64,000 nucleotides of DNA from Semisulcospira habei. Its lineage: Eukaryota; Mollusca; Gastropoda; Semisulcospiridae. The stretch's first letter is position 1; each line of letters begins with the position of its first letter. This document shows, in pieces, positions 32,987 to 43,605 of this stretch. The notes below the pieces were generated by a model, which saw only the letters and a list, made by a program, of their open reading frames with translations, was not told the origin of the DNA and made no database searches. The DNA lies in contig BTPG01000007.1 in NCBI GenBank assembly GCA_036245525.1, forward strand, positions 165,316,976-165,380,975, read 5' to 3'. The position numbers and the translations under genes are program-made.

Positions 32987-33500
32987 CGGTGACTGGCTTT
33001 TAGCCAGGGCGCGAGGAGACAGTGGTTGAGACGAAGCGCCGAGCAACTAGTCGTGATGTGACGACAATTGTTGAAGTTGCGACGGAAAAGTGCAATTGGG
33101 TAAAGTCACGTCTGGCTGGAGAGGGCACGCGCCAGGGACTGCCGATGGTCCTGTCTCCTCTCCCCAAAACGATGGGCTTGACTCCGTTGGAGACCCGTCT
33201 TAGAAGGCCAAGTCTGCGGAGCTGGCTGAGTTGCGCGGTGACTGGCTTTCAACCAGGGCGCGAGGAGACAGTGGTTGAGCCAAAGCGCCGAGCAACAAGT
33301 CGTGATGTGACGACAATTGTTGATTTATTTATTTATTTCTTTATTTTTGCGACGGAAAAGTGCAATTGAGTAAAGTCACGTCTGGCTGGAGAGGGCACGC
33401 GCCAGGGACTGCCGATGGTCGCTGTCTCCTCCCCCAAATGATGGGGTTGCCTCCGTTGGAGACCCGTCTTAGAAGGCCGGGTTTGCGGGGCTGGCTGTGA
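32987..33500. repeat. ~249-bp tandem duplication in D1 gag
   Basis: Both units start CGGTGACTGGCTTT. The second unit carries an extra ATTT-rich insert (33324-33347) between GTTG and GCGACGGAAAAG. Confidence 0.85.
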
Positions 33501-34121
33501 AATACGCTCATATGAGCGGGGGCGTACATTCTCACCTGGTGTAAAACCACCCGCAGTGCGAGGGAAGGTGTCCGACACCTGCGCCTGAGTGGCAAAGAGC
33601 TGCAGAGAAGAAACACCGATAGCGGCAGAGCTGGTGGTGATAGGGCAAAGAGGAGCTTCGTTGGACTGTACAGGGTGCTGACAACGGTAGAATTTCCACA
33701 TTTCGGACCAGCGATCTTCCCACGAAGCATAAAAATCACAAGTGTGGTCCGATGCACATCCCGAGCAAGGCAGGCAGCACGGATGTAAGTTACTAGGCCA
33801 CTGGAAATTTTTACAGTTGGGGTACGTTTTTTAAGAAGAAAACTGCAACAGTGAACAGAGCGGAAATGAAATGCGCGTAGCCCAGAGGCTACGTAACCGA
33901 GCAGACGACCGTTAAAACCGACAATCGAAGACGAAGTCGAAATGAACGGCAAAATGCCGCAAATCCACGGAAATTGCCCAATTCGCCACAATCATCGCGG
34001 GAGGCAATATCCGAGGCCTTACATGGCCTTGTTAAGACAAACAAGGCCGAAGAATGGACAAAAAAGACGATGATAACGGGAGACTGAGAAAGAAGGATCT
34101 AAACAAAATGGCAGTCAAGTA

Positions 34122-34327
34122 TGAACTGGAAATAACGGCCTCTCGCGAGATTTGGAAGGGAGGTTACTCCAAGGATAGGGAGGACACTCGGGGGATTAGG
34201 TAACTGCTTGCTAGAGGTACGTCCCTGGTTGTGTGGCAACACACAACAATTTTTGGAGACTGAAATTGTCAGTCAAGTATATCTTCCTCTCAGTAATACC
34301 ATCGGTAACGATTTTGAAGAAATAAAT
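34122..34327. repeat. DIRS D1 right inverted terminal repeat
   Basis: Complement of the left repeat. The outer end GATTTTGAAGAAATAAAT is matched only by the ICR. Confidence 0.88.
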
Positions 34328-34523
34328 CTATGCTTCTTGCAGACAGAGATGAAAACCAATTTACAGCCTCAGAATAAGGTGTGCCATTGAGTCTACAACA
34401 GATTATAAATTTATTTGCAGAAGCTCATGAAAATCTTTGTCTCGTGTTGGCAAAGATCTGCCATACATCTTCGAATGGGAAAGCACCATCGCCGGGAGCC
34501 ACCAAGCTGTTCTGTCACCACCC

Positions 34524-34844
34524 TTAACCCATTTAACCCCACGACTGCAAGCTAATCTGGCACCACTCTTGAATTCAATTAGCATGGTCCATCTGTCTCC
34601 TGCTGCAGTGCATTGGGGCTAAATGGGTTAACCCATTTATCCCCAAAACCCTAGCGCAGGAGATGGTTGGACTCTGATAATTCAAGGGTAGTGCCAGATT
34701 AGCTTGCCCCCTGAAGGCGCTAAGCTAATCTGGCACTACCCTTGAATTATCACGGTCTATCCATCTCCTGCAACTGGTACAGTTGTCAGCCCAGGTGACA
34801 ACTCCCAAATTTGGGAAATAGGGCCTTGGTGTTAAGAGGGTTAA
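34524..34844. repeat. Two family 1 MITEs sharing one TTAA
   Basis: The first (34524-34631) has lost its left arm. The second (34628-34844) is full length with a GATTAGC/GCTAATC pair. TTAA 34628-34631 is common to both. Confidence 0.8.
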
Positions 34845-34949
34845 ACAAAGTACAAATTGACGCCTGCAGGCGATGGTGCCTCAACTACCGGTATCATGGT
34901 CAATCCATATCTGGTCACCGTGTGTCTCAGCGTACAAGGTCAAACTTAC

Positions 34950-35058
34950 CAATCATGCTGGGGTGCTCCAGGCTGATGCGATAGAACCTCTCTGTTCCCA
35001 CAATGGCAAAACCCTCCGCAATACACATGCAGCTGCAAGGCTGGGAGGACGGCATTTC
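34950..35058 (-). CDS. CIT: Citron exon 13: CNH domain
   Basis: Encodes EMPSSQPCSCMCIAEGFAIV and then GTERFYRISLEHPSM, aligning with the PCSCIHF..YSILIGT segment of citron. Acceptor TTTTCCAG, donor ATTG|GTAAGT. The next intron holds D1. Confidence 0.9.
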
Positions 35059-35096
35059 CTGGAAAAGTAACATTATCCATCAAGACTTGTTTATTG

Positions 35097-35289
35097 TTAT
35101 CCCTTTTAGCCCCAAGGTCCCATTTCTCAAATTTTGGGCAGGTGTACTAGTTGTTGGAGATGGATTAATCATCAAGGGTAGAGCCAGATGAGCTTGGCGC
35201 CTGAAGGCGACAAGCTCATCTGGCACTACCCTTGAATTATCATGATCAATCAATCTCCTGCTACAGGGTCTAGAGGCTATAAGGGTTAT
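35097..35289. repeat. Family 1 MITE flanked by TTAT
   Basis: TTAT on both sides (35097-35100; 35286-35289) instead of TTAA, so the 4-bp duplication is visible directly. Arms GATGAGC/GCTCATC. Confidence 0.8.
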
Positions 35290-35527
35290 GCATGTTGTTT
35301 TGTAATACTGACCATTATCACCTTCAGCTGTAAGCCCCAAAATCACAGACCATCACAAATACTTGATGAACTGAGAGGACTTCTGAGGTGCTAAATTCTT
35401 TATTTTCTGTCCATCAGATTTTTACAGGGTAAAAATGCATCCAGCACCTCCAACCTTTACATAAAGAAACCTGTTTAAAAACTGGTTGTGCAAACCAGTA
35501 AGTCTGTCAAGGGCAGGTTTTCTTATA

Positions 35528-35597
35528 TCAACCCCTTTGTGAATGCAGCCACTGGTACTTTGTACAGTACCAGCGGCAGCATGCACAAGGGAGTTAA
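35528..35597. repeat. Family 5 palindrome
   Basis: GCAGCCACTGGTACT and AGTACCAGCGGCAGCATGC arms; right TTAA intact, left mutated to TCAA. Confidence 0.65.
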
Positions 35598-35760
35598 ACT
35601 CTCTAAACAGAAACAAATAAGGACAAAACGGCCATAAGTACAAAGCTTAACAACATTACTGTATCAATTACACTGGCAATGCACATGTACACTTTCTGGC
35701 CATTTGGTATAAAATCACAGTCCAGCAAACTTACAATCCACAAACTCAAACACAGCTTAC

Positions 35761-35993
35761 CTTTCTAATGCAGTACATGCCCAGAGCAGGATTGTACTTG
35801 AGTAGGATGACTTTGTCTGGCATACCGACACACAAATATGATGCATCACCAAACACAGCCACCTCAAACACTGTGCAACTCTGGATGCCCTCGATGACCT
35901 TGTATGAGAAGGGGGTCGTCTCCCCTCCTATTGTCTGGCTCATGCGACATTTTATAAGTTTGCTTTCAACCATGACTAGGCGACGCTCTGGAC
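35761..35993 (-). CDS. CIT: Citron exon 12: CNH domain
   Basis: Encodes GPERRLVMVESKLIKCRM and then CTVFEVAVFGDASYLCVGMP and LLKYNPALGMYCIRK. These match the citron CNH blades with the AMPSKVVILRYN..YCIRKE block. Acceptor CTCACAG, donor AAAG|GTAAGC. Confidence 0.93.
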
Positions 35994-36347
35994 CTGTGAG
36001 AAACCACAAGAACTGTTCAAAACCTTTCCAAAGTGAAAAATGGAAGTATTACAGGCATGTTTTAGTCTGTGATGCACAGACCAGCCCAAAAATAGTGAAA
36101 ACCTTTTTTCATACCTGGTATTATGATTAGCATTTCTAAATGAGCATTCATCATTACTTGAAAATAAACCTTCACTGCTTATGGAAATGGAAAACAGGAG
36201 TGTAACATACAACATAAACAAAGAACTAAACATGCTTATGAATGCCATCAGTTTGTATGTGTGCAAGCGTGTGTATGTGCGTGCATCTGTGTGTATACAG
36301 CACCAGGACACATTCCTTTTTGGCATTGTCAATGTATCTCGTCTTAC

Positions 36348-36576
36348 CAGTAAGAAGTAGCACCATGCTGATTCCTTTGGCCTCGGCGATTTGGTGAACA
36401 CTTCCAAAGCCTGTCAGCTGCACAAGATACTGTCGCCCTGAGGTGGACTGTGGATTTAGTGCAAAAAGTCCGTCGTCTGTTCCCAGGAGAACAATTTGGG
36501 ATGAGAGGACCAGCGCACTGTTGAACTCTTTTCTGTCAAATTCCTTCAGCGAGACGACTGTTGTCATCTGGGGAGT
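36348..36576 (-). CDS. CIT: Citron exon 11: start of CNH domain
   Basis: Encodes KEFNSALVLSSQIVLLGTDD followed by GLFALNP and LTGFGSVHQI, the first CNH blades (vertebrate VLVGTEEGLYALN). Acceptor CAAATCAG, donor ACTG|GTAAGA. Confidence 0.93.
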
Positions 36577-36739
36577 CTGATTTGAAAAAAAACAGTGATT
36601 TAAAAAAATGTTTGTATGCTGTTCATGATTCTATACTTTACAAAATTATCATCACTTGCTCCCGAACAGCATCAAACGTAAGCCCGATGGCCTTTTGTGC
36701 ACTGGATCAATGTAAATAGTCACACTGGCATAATGCCCC

Positions 36740-36949
36740 TTAACCCTTTTTGCCCCAAGGTCCCATTTCTCAAATTTGGAGGTGTTGCCTAAGGACTATG
36801 TAGTTGTAGGAGATGGATTGATCATGGTAATTCAAGGGTAGTGCCAGATCAGCTTGGCGCCTTCAGGCGCCAAGCTCATCTGGCACTAGCCTTGAATTAT
36901 CACGATCATTCCATCTCCTGCTGCAGGGTCCTGGGGCTAAAAGGGTTAA
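36740..36949. repeat. Family 1 MITE in citron intron 10
   Basis: TTAA both ends. The arm pair is mismatched (GATCAGC against GCTCATC), an exception to the co-variation. Confidence 0.82.
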
Positions 36950-37092
36950 AGTAGAGTTCTCTTCTGTCCAGCATAGACCTCGCTGCTGTGCAAATTATGT
37001 AACTGTCTAATGGAGTACCCATAGGCTCTGTGTGGATAGCAGGTGTTTCAGTGGCGCAGGCATTGTAGCACCTGGGGCACACATCAACATCT

Positions 37093-37298
37093 TTAACCCA
37101 TTTAGCCCCGAGTCCCTACAGCAGGAGATGGTTTGACCATGATAATTCAAGGGTAGTGCCAGATTAGCTTGGCACCTTCAGGTGCCATGCTAATCTGGCA
37201 CCACCCTTGAATTATCATGGTCAAGCCATCTCCTGCAACCGGTACTTTATCATTAGACAACACCTCCACAATTTGAGAAATGGGGCCAAAAGGGTTAA
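37093..37298. repeat. Family 1 MITE in citron intron 10
   Basis: TTAA both ends. GGCACCTTCAGGTGCC turn: both arms carry A/T where others have GGCGCC, another paired change. Confidence 0.82.
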
Positions 37299-37397
37299 AA
37301 CAAGCCCTGTCACACTTAGGATCTCCATGCTGCACACAAGTTACACATTTTAACACTTTGAACATCACTTCAAACCGTGCCATGCAAAGTCACTCAC

Positions 37398-37503
37398 ATT
37401 TCGCGTCCATCTGTCTTGTCTCTGTTGACTGCGGACAGCCGCCTCAAGGGAGGCCACCCATCTCTGCTTCTCACTGAAGTTGGTGGTCATCAGGTATAAA
37501 TAC
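37398..37503 (-). CDS. CIT: Citron exon 10: end of PH domain
   Basis: Encodes YLYLMTTNFSEKQRWVASLE, the last PH strand and the C-terminal helix with its invariant Trp. Acceptor TGTGTAG, donor AAAT|GTGAGT. Confidence 0.93.
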
Positions 37504-37620
37504 CTACACAACATGGAGGCAAAGTGGTACATTAATCCCTTCACACTGCCAGAGGATGCAGACTGTGTTTTAGAAATCATTAACAAATTTAATGTCAAAC
37601 GGCAGACACAAAGTGGTTTC

Positions 37621-37686
37621 AGCAAGAGACATAGGTCCCCATGAGATCCTGCAGCCGTGGGAGCTCATGAGGATCTTTACCTCTTA
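37621..37686. repeat. Family 2 palindrome
   Basis: Diverged arms AGCAAGAGACATAGGTCCCC and GCTCATGAGGATCTTTACCT. Confidence 0.65.
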
Positions 37687-37946
37687 AAGGTGTGTGGTAG
37701 TCAATATTTCTCAGTAGTGCAGGGGTTAAACATTGTTGAAAGATGGTGATTGTCAAAAGACTGAAAGTCAGGCCAGAGCCCAGAATCTGCCTCAGTGCAG
37801 GCGACGCTAAACTTATTTTTTCCCACTTTTTGCAAAGATTTCTATGACTTTTCATGCAGACTAAACATAATGACATTTATACTTTTGCTACTGATGTAAA
37901 ACATAGTTTGGTGATTGGAAATAAGGAAATTTATCTCAACACATAC

Positions 37947-38183
37947 CTTCCTGGCCAACATGTGGTCAATGGGTCCTGATCCAACCTCAGCACATAATAC
38001 AGATCCAAAGATGCTGTGTTGGTCAACTCCGCAGCGGTGACCGCCGAATGCACACTGACCTCTGCGTCTGGGGGTGAAAGGTCAAAGGTATCGACAGGGT
38101 TGGAGTCTGTGTCCTCCTTGTAAAGCATGAGGCAGGAGCCATCCAGTTCCACCCAGCGTTTTTCCCATCCCGGCTTTCCTGTC
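37947..38183 (-). CDS. CIT: Citron exon 9: core of PH domain
   Basis: Encodes GKPGWEKRWVELDGSCLMLY, then an acidic loop, DAEVSVHSAVTAAELTNTA, and CWPGRY. The order matches the citron PH domain, with W..RYI.L.GS, VSIHGAV..SELANTAK and TTCWPG in vertebrates. PH domains bind phosphoinositides or proteins at membranes. Acceptor TTTCAG, donor GGAAG|GTATGT. Confidence 0.94.
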
Positions 38184-38231
38184 CTGAAATGACAATTACC
38201 TTCATGTATGACAAGGTCAGACGCGTGAAAC

Positions 38232-38443
38232 TTAACACTTTTAGCCCCAGATCCCTACAGCTGGAGATGGCCAGACCATGATAATTCAAGGGTAGTGCCA
38301 GATTATCTTGGCCCCTGAAGGCGTCAAGCTAATCTGGCACTACCCTTGAATTATCAGTCAATCCATCTCCTGCAACTGGTACATAGTTGTTAGGCAACAC
38401 CTCCAAAATTTGAGAAATGGGAACTTGGGGCTTAAAGGGTTAA
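38232..38443. repeat. Family 1 MITE in citron intron 8
   Basis: TTAA both ends. Turn GGCCCCTGAAGGCGTC has lost pairing at two positions. Confidence 0.8.
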
Positions 38444-38622
38444 AGATAATGACATTATCTCCATGGTCCTGAGTACACATTTTCTTGGTACATGTAAATC
38501 ATTCCACTGGTAAAACATTTTGATACCACAAAAACAAGTGTTGGATCCACTGGCAGTTTCTTATATCTGAAGTTGATTGCATACAGCCGGTAACAGTCAC
38601 TGACTTATTTTTTCTAAATCTG

Positions 38623-38751
38623 CAGGACGCCAAGCTAATCTGGCACTAACCTTGAAGTGCCATGGTCAATCCATCTCCTGCAACTGGTACACAGTCGTTA
38701 GGCAACATCTCCAAAATTTGAGAAATGGGACCTTGGGGCTAAAAGGGTTAA
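38623..38751. repeat. Family 1 MITE, right half only
   Basis: Begins at GACGCCAAGCTAATCTGG; the left arm is absent. Right TTAA 38748-38751. Confidence 0.72.
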
Positions 38752-38795
38752 AAAGACCATCTTCTAGATGACTACAGCCACCTAAATGATAGTCT

Positions 38796-38887
38796 TTAAC
38801 ACTTTGGGTGTCAGTAGCGTTTTTAGTCATGATGTTTCCTGCCGGAAACATCGCCACTAAAAGTGCTACCAACAGCCAAAGGGTTAG
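38796..38887. repeat. Family 4 MITE inserted in a family 6 palindrome
   Basis: Family 6 reads GTCTTTAATGACAGG at 16545-16557. Here GTCTTTAA is followed by the family 4 element, then TTAGTGACAGG. The insertion used that TTAA. Confidence 0.78.
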
Positions 38888-38956
38888 TGACAGGCGATCT
38901 CTCATAAAGATGATCACTCAAAACAGGTTCTTTTGTAGCTGAATCCAAAATCTTAC

Positions 38957-39131
38957 CTTGGCACCTTCAGCCAACCCTCCATCTTGATGTTAACAGGTTC
39001 TGGAAGTGACTGGGCTTCAGCTTCCTCGATTTTGGACATCATGTCTGCAAAGTGGCGCACATACTCGGTAGGGAGACCGCAAGTAGCGGCAACAGAGGGG
39101 GCGCACTTGGGGTGAACCACCAGGCCACATT
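38957..39131 (-). CDS. CIT: Citron exon 8: second half of C1 domain, start of PH
   Basis: Encodes ECGLVVHPKCAPSVAATCGL (the last Cys, His, Cys, Cys zinc ligands), a helix YVRHFADMMSKIEEAEA, then KMEGWLKVPR, the first PH strand. Acceptor GTTGCAG, donor CCAAG|GTAAGA. A LINE stub sits directly upstream of the acceptor. Confidence 0.94.
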
Positions 39132-39144
39132 CTGCAACATTACA

Positions 39145-39205
39145 AGTTTAGTTTAATTATTGCGGTTTAACGTCGAGCAGGCGACTAAGGCCATCTCACG
39201 GCGGA
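39145..39205 (-). mobile_element. 61-bp LINE 3'-end stub at a splice acceptor
   Basis: GCAACATTACA is duplicated (39134-39144; 39206-39216). The insert is only the tail TTTAGTTTAATTATTG plus the conserved terminal block CGAGCAGGCGACTAAGGCCA. Confidence 0.85.
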
Positions 39206-39600
39206 GCAACATTACACATGCTTCTGTCACCCACCATTTTCCTGTTGTTTCTTTGTGGGTTGTAATCACAAATCCAGCTATCCTATCATGTTACTACCTA
39301 AAAACACACCAAAGCTGACAGACTGAAACGGACAACACATTACATAGACAGTTTTGCTATCGCACTTAAGCCCAAAAGCTGTGTCAATGTTTGTTAAAGT
39401 GACTCCTAGTCCTATCAAACAGATAATTTAGTAAACTGTTTTGGTTATTTCAATGCATGCTTCTTTCTCTCTTGGCTTTGGTATTTCACTGCACACATAC
39501 ACTCTTGTGGTCTCATGTAATCCTAAAGAAAGTACCGAGTTTAGTTTTTTCATGTGTTGAAGAAAATCTAACGGAAATCAGTCACACCCCCCTCTCACAC

Positions 39601-39856
39601 TTAACCCTTTGGCTGTCAGTAATGTATTTAGCTGATGTGATTCTTGTGGGGACTACCCACAGGCAGGGTTAACCCTCTTAACCCCAAGGCCCCATTTCCC
39701 CAATTTTGCAGTTGCAGGAGATGATGGACCATGATAATTCAAGGGTAGTGCCAGATTAGCTTGGCGCCTTCAGGCGCCACGCTAATCTGGCACTACCCTT
39801 GAATTATCATGGTCCATCCATTTCCAGCAGTAGGGTCTTGGGGCCAAAAGGGTTAA
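39601..39856. repeat. Family 4 and family 1 MITEs sharing TTAA 39669-39672
   Basis: Family 4 (39601-39672) is followed by family 1 (39669-39856), with no bases between them beyond the shared target. Confidence 0.82.
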
Positions 39857-39877
39857 AGAGTAAACTGCTCACAGCAC

Positions 39878-40171
39878 CTTGACACTTGGAAGCCTGTTTC
39901 ACAAAGTGCACGCTGCCCAGGCACAGTCCACACTTTGTCGCTCGCGTATTCAGCCCCGTCACGAACCGATGTGGAATGTTGTGGCGCATCCTCTGTGGGG
40001 TGGGTGTGGCTACGGGGACATGGTAACCACGACGACTGGCTCGCATGGAGGTGGGCTGGGCGGACGGGGAGCGCACGAGGTTGTCCACAGCCTGTTTCTG
40101 TACACGGGGCGTGAGTGCATTAGCGGTGGTGTTGTCCACACGCTCCTTCAAAGGTCCTTTCAGCTTCAGTA
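39878..40171 (-). CDS. CIT: Citron exon 7: linker and first half of C1 domain
   Basis: Encodes a basic Ser/Thr/Pro-rich linker (with VRSPSAQP), then HNIPHRFVTGLNTRATKCGL and CLGSVHFVKQASKCQ. This supplies the first His and three Cys of the C1 domain; spacing H-X12-C-X2-C-X12-C is as in citron. Together with exon 8 all eight zinc ligands are present. Citron's C1 is of the atypical class by family knowledge. Acceptor TTTTTTCAG, donor CAAG|GTGCTG. Confidence 0.94.
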
Positions 40172-40672
40172 CTGAAAAAAGATAAAAAGAGATTGAACGT
40201 TAGGATGAAGACCTCAGTGTGAAGTGGATAAGCAAGGAAGTACTGTAAAAAAAAAAAAAAAAAATCTTTTCATGAGTCTGATATTTCTTTACTCATTTTT
40301 TTTCTTTTCTCTAAGCATTCAGCCAAGTGGTGGAAAATGAAAAAAAAGATTGACAGTTGTCCTCTGAAGAGTGCATATCACTTCAGGAGATATGCCTACT
40401 GCCGGTATGATACTTCAATAGACAATTTAAAGAAATCTGAAGTAGGAAAAAACTGCACGTCATGTTTGTCCAGGCTTTTAATTCCACTGTCTGCGTCAAC
40501 AGACTTGTAGTTTCTGACCTACTTCTGATTCCCAGAAATCGAAATCATCTATTTGGTGCCAGAATAGGGTGGTGATGGTGGTGCAGAATAAAAAATAAAT
40601 GAGCGATGATGGAAGAATAACAAAAATATGAAGATGGGAGTGATTTGTGGTTATAATCAGATGAACCCTCAC

Positions 40673-40844
40673 ATTCATTAGCCTGCTGGAAGTTCTCCTC
40701 TCTCAATCGGTCCAACTGCTCTGCGAGCTTGGCCGTTTTCTTCTGCTCTTGTTCAAGTGCTGTCTGCAGGTCGGTCCACTGTAGAGGAATGCCTGGGGGC
40801 ATTGCTGGGTCCTTCCCACGAGTGCTGCCAAACATCTTCAGACC
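40673..40844 (-). CDS. CIT: Citron exon 6: post-coiled-coil linker and helix
   Basis: Encodes GLKMFGSTRGKDPAMPPGIP and LQWTDLQTALEQEQKKTAKL with a further helix. It parallels the citron segment GLFSRRKEDP...LQYNELKLALEKEK. Acceptor GTGCAG, donor AAT|GTGAGG. Confidence 0.88.
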
Positions 40845-40882
40845 CTGCACACATCAGAAAACAAAATCAGCTTGATAATCAC

Positions 40883-41096
40883 TAAACCCAATTAGCCCCA
40901 AGGTCCCATTTCTCAAATTGTGGAGGTGTTGCCCAACGACTATGTACCAGTTGCAGGAGATGGCTTGACCATGATAATTCAAGGGTAGTGCCAGATGAGC
41001 TTGGCGCCTTCAGGCGCCAAGCTCATCTGGCACTACCCTTGAATTATCATGGTCAAGCCATATGCTGCTGTAGGGATCTGGGGCTTAAAGGGTTAA
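40883..41096. repeat. Family 1 MITE in citron intron 5
   Basis: Perfect core with GATGAGC/GCTCATC and turn CTTCAGG. Left TTAA decayed. Confidence 0.82.
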
Positions 41097-41462
41097 CTAC
41101 ATGCTTATGTATGCACAAACCAGAGGAGCACACTGGTTGTCTTCTTCAATTTACTATTAACGAATCGAGACAATGTGAGCAGGGGAGACCAATTTCTTAA
41201 CAGTCAATTTAATGACGGCCATAGTTGGCCATGCAGTATTAGTCTCAATGACAGCCTCAGTTGGCCATGCAGTGTTATTCTCATTATTATTAAGTTGGAT
41301 TTGTTTACAAGTTTGTTGTTTTTGTGTTTATTATGTGAGGAAACGCTATGACATGTTAGTCTGTGACTTTGACCGTATGGCTTTGCACTGTAGGTCCAAA
41401 CTCAACACACCGGCAAAAACATTAAATGCTGCAAACTTCATGACAATCTAAAATGTTACCCA

Positions 41463-41677
41463 TTAATTCATTCAGCCTTGACGCACTACAGCAGGAGATG
41501 GGTCGACCATGATAATTCAAGGGTAGTGCCAGATGAGCTTGGCGCCTGTCGGTGCCAAGCTAATCTGGCACTACCCTTGAATTATCATGGTCAATCCATC
41601 TCTTGCAACTGGTTCATAGTCATTAGATGACGCCTCCAAATTGTGGGAAATGCCTGCCATCGGGCTGAATGAGTTAA
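41463..41677. repeat. Family 1 MITE in citron intron 5
   Basis: TTAA both ends. Arms mismatched (GATGAGC against GCTAATC), probably caught between states. Confidence 0.82.
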
Positions 41678-41746
41678 AGAAAAAAACAACTATAAAAACA
41701 ACCACAACAAACTATGAACTGACACAATTCAAACTTCATTTTTCAG

Positions 41747-41835
41747 TTAACCTTTTGGCTGTCGGTAGTGCATTTTGTCTGTATGATTCCTGCAGGAATC
41801 CTGACAAAACACGCTACCATCAGCTACAGGGTTAA
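41747..41835. repeat. Family 4 MITE
   Basis: TTAA both ends; turn GATTCCTGCAGGAATC. Confidence 0.78.
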
Positions 41836-41918
41836 AAGAGACTACGTGTGTACATGGAAATGCATTGCTGCAAACCACAAGCAGATACATTTTAAAACAT
41901 CAAAACAGAAAACTCAAA

Positions 41919-41941
41919 AGGGGGGGGGGGGGGGGGGGGGG
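41919..41941. repeat. Poly-G tract
   Basis: About 23 G. Confidence 0.95.
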
Positions 41942-42245
41942 TGTCTTTAAGGGTCTTCAGAACAAACGTGCATCAGAAAACGCAAACGATAAGTAAGAAA
42001 TGTAGGTGTGAAAACTCAGACAAAACAATGCATTCATCAAAGGTCTGAATTGACTTTGGAAAAAAAAGCGGAAATTAAAAAGGCGCAAGAAATTATACAC
42101 GGAAACAGTAGTAGTAGTATAGTAAATAGTAGTTTGAGGAGCGGAAAATCGGCGAGATTACCGAGGAAATCCTCGAAACGGCGGAACAATTCAGACCTTT
42201 GATTTATTTTCAATCAAACAGAAAGTCAACCAAGACAGAAGACAA

Positions 42246-42315
42246 GTGTGCTGGTCTGTGATTTTGGACCTATGAGCTATAGTCATCAGGTCTAAAATCA
42301 AAGGCCAGCACACAC
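42246..42315. repeat. Family 3 palindrome in citron intron 5
   Basis: Arms GTGTGCTGGTCTGTGATTTT and the complement ending GGCCAGCACAC. Confidence 0.75.
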
Positions 42316-42939
42316 ATAGACAACCATGCTAGCATTCAGACTAAACAGGACACTAGGAAACAACTACGCCTTTTGCAGGTGGGAAAAATCAACATTACAA
42401 GACTTTTAAACAAGAAAGTTTTGGAAATACATGTGCACAACAGAAGCAGAGAGAGTGGGTAAACAAAATATAAATGTTGAAAATATACACCTTCTACATA
42501 ATAAAATACCTTTCACACAAATCAAAGCTATTTCCAAGCAACCAGCTACCACTGCAAAGCACGATTACATGTGAAACGACAAGTCAGCAACATTTTGGCG
42601 TGCAAAACCCAATTCCAGTACTAATTTCCAAAGCATTTATGCTCCTGTTAATTTGTCAGTGGATTGGTTTGTGGTGCTATGCCAAGCTTTATTCTACATC
42701 TTCTGTTTCTGTCAGCCACTCTCTCTGATTTTCTTGGGTGCAAGATATGTAAGCAGATGTGAGTAGAGATGAGATGGACAGACCATATCTTCTACCAGTA
42801 CTCAGCAAAGACATACAAAAAAAGTCGGACATCTTTTTAGAGTTTAGAAAGCCGAGGACAGAGCATTTCTCACAAACTAAAACTTTAGTCAAATTTATTT
42901 TTGAGCTATCAGCTCTTTTGGAAGAAAAAGTGGCCATAA

Positions 42940-43065
42940 AAGACAGGTGCTCTCTCAAGAGAAGTCCTGAAGGCCAAAATGTCACCTGTCATTAAAGACC
43001 ATCAGGCTGCAGCCTCCTAAAAGGTGGTCTTCAGTGACAGGTGATCTCTCATAAAGGTGGTTCCT
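42940..43065. repeat. Family 6 palindrome
   Basis: CACCTGTCATTAAAGACCAT pairs with GGTGGTCTTCAGTGACAGGT around GGCTGCAGCC. Confidence 0.6.
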
Positions 43066-43082
43066 GAATGATTCCCCAGTGC

Positions 43083-43222
43083 TTAACCCTTTTAGCTCTA
43101 AGGTCTCATTTTTCAAATTTTGGAGGTGTTGCCTAATGACCTTTAGGCGCCAAGCTAATCTGGCACTACCCTTGAATTATCATGGTCAATCCATCTAGGG
43201 ACTCAGGGGCTAAATGGGTTAG
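43083..43222. repeat. Family 1 MITE, left arm deleted
   Basis: Left TTAA and spacer are joined directly to the right arm at TTAGGCGCCAAGC. Confidence 0.7.
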
Positions 43223-43494
43223 AAAATAGTGGTGATTTTTACAAAATCGATAAAACGAATAAATCCACATTTTCCTCACAGAAGCTGACTGCTTTTCTGT
43301 GATGCTGGACTTACAGCTCCAAGCTATAACTTCCAAAATCTGAGAGTGGCACGCATTTTTAGAGTAGATATGGTCTGCTGTGACGAGAGTGAAACTTCAA
43401 ACCAACTGCTCAGGCTACCTGCATGCTAGAGACGGAAAGAAACAACCGAAAAAAATGATTGGTTCAAGAGCCTGACCAGAAAACAAATAAATAC

Positions 43495-43605
43495 TTTTTT
43501 CTTTCTCCCCGTATTTTCCATGTAGAGCTCTTGGAGATAGTCAATAAGTTTCATCTGCTGGCCGATGGTGCTCTCAAACTTGTATTTCTCCAAAAAGTGC
43601 AGTCC
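43495..43605 (-). CDS. CIT: Citron exon 5: end of coiled coil, basic motif
   Basis: Encodes LHFLEKYKFESTIGQQMKLI, DYLQELYMENTGRKKK. The KLIDYLQ...KKK segment matches citron's KLIDFLQ...KKKK just before the linker. Acceptor TATAG, donor AAA|GTATTT. Confidence 0.88.

Larger units (their letters stand above)
28071..33991 (-). pseudogene. D1 gag region, interrupted twice
   Basis: Fragments rich in Arg, Ser and Pro run from 33991 to about 28100. They are separated by the TIR transposon (29846-32821) and the LINE/SINE end (28871-29256). The part read as SSSSYDSRSSRRTGHLDSS (around 29640) is typical of DIRS gag. A segment of about 249 bp is tandemly duplicated at 32987-33500. The gag start could not be fixed. 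Confidence 0.6.
24885..34327 (-). mobile_element. DIRS-type retrotransposon D1 (tyrosine recombinase), nested insertions
   Basis: DIRS elements integrate as circles using a tyrosine recombinase. D1 has inverted termini (24885-25110; 34122-34327), an internal complementary region near the 3' end, and remnants of gag, RT, RNase H and recombinase in that order on the minus strand. Removing the 3.0-kb TIR element and the 386-bp LINE end leaves about 6.1 kb, a usual DIRS length. It sits in citron intron 13 and split a family 2 hairpin, with no clear target duplication, as expected for recombinase insertion. Confidence 0.88.

Noticed and set aside
39559..39600. Possible extra citron exon in intron 7
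   Set aside because: Short open stretch without acceptor or donor in a compatible phase; neighbouring exons already join in phase.
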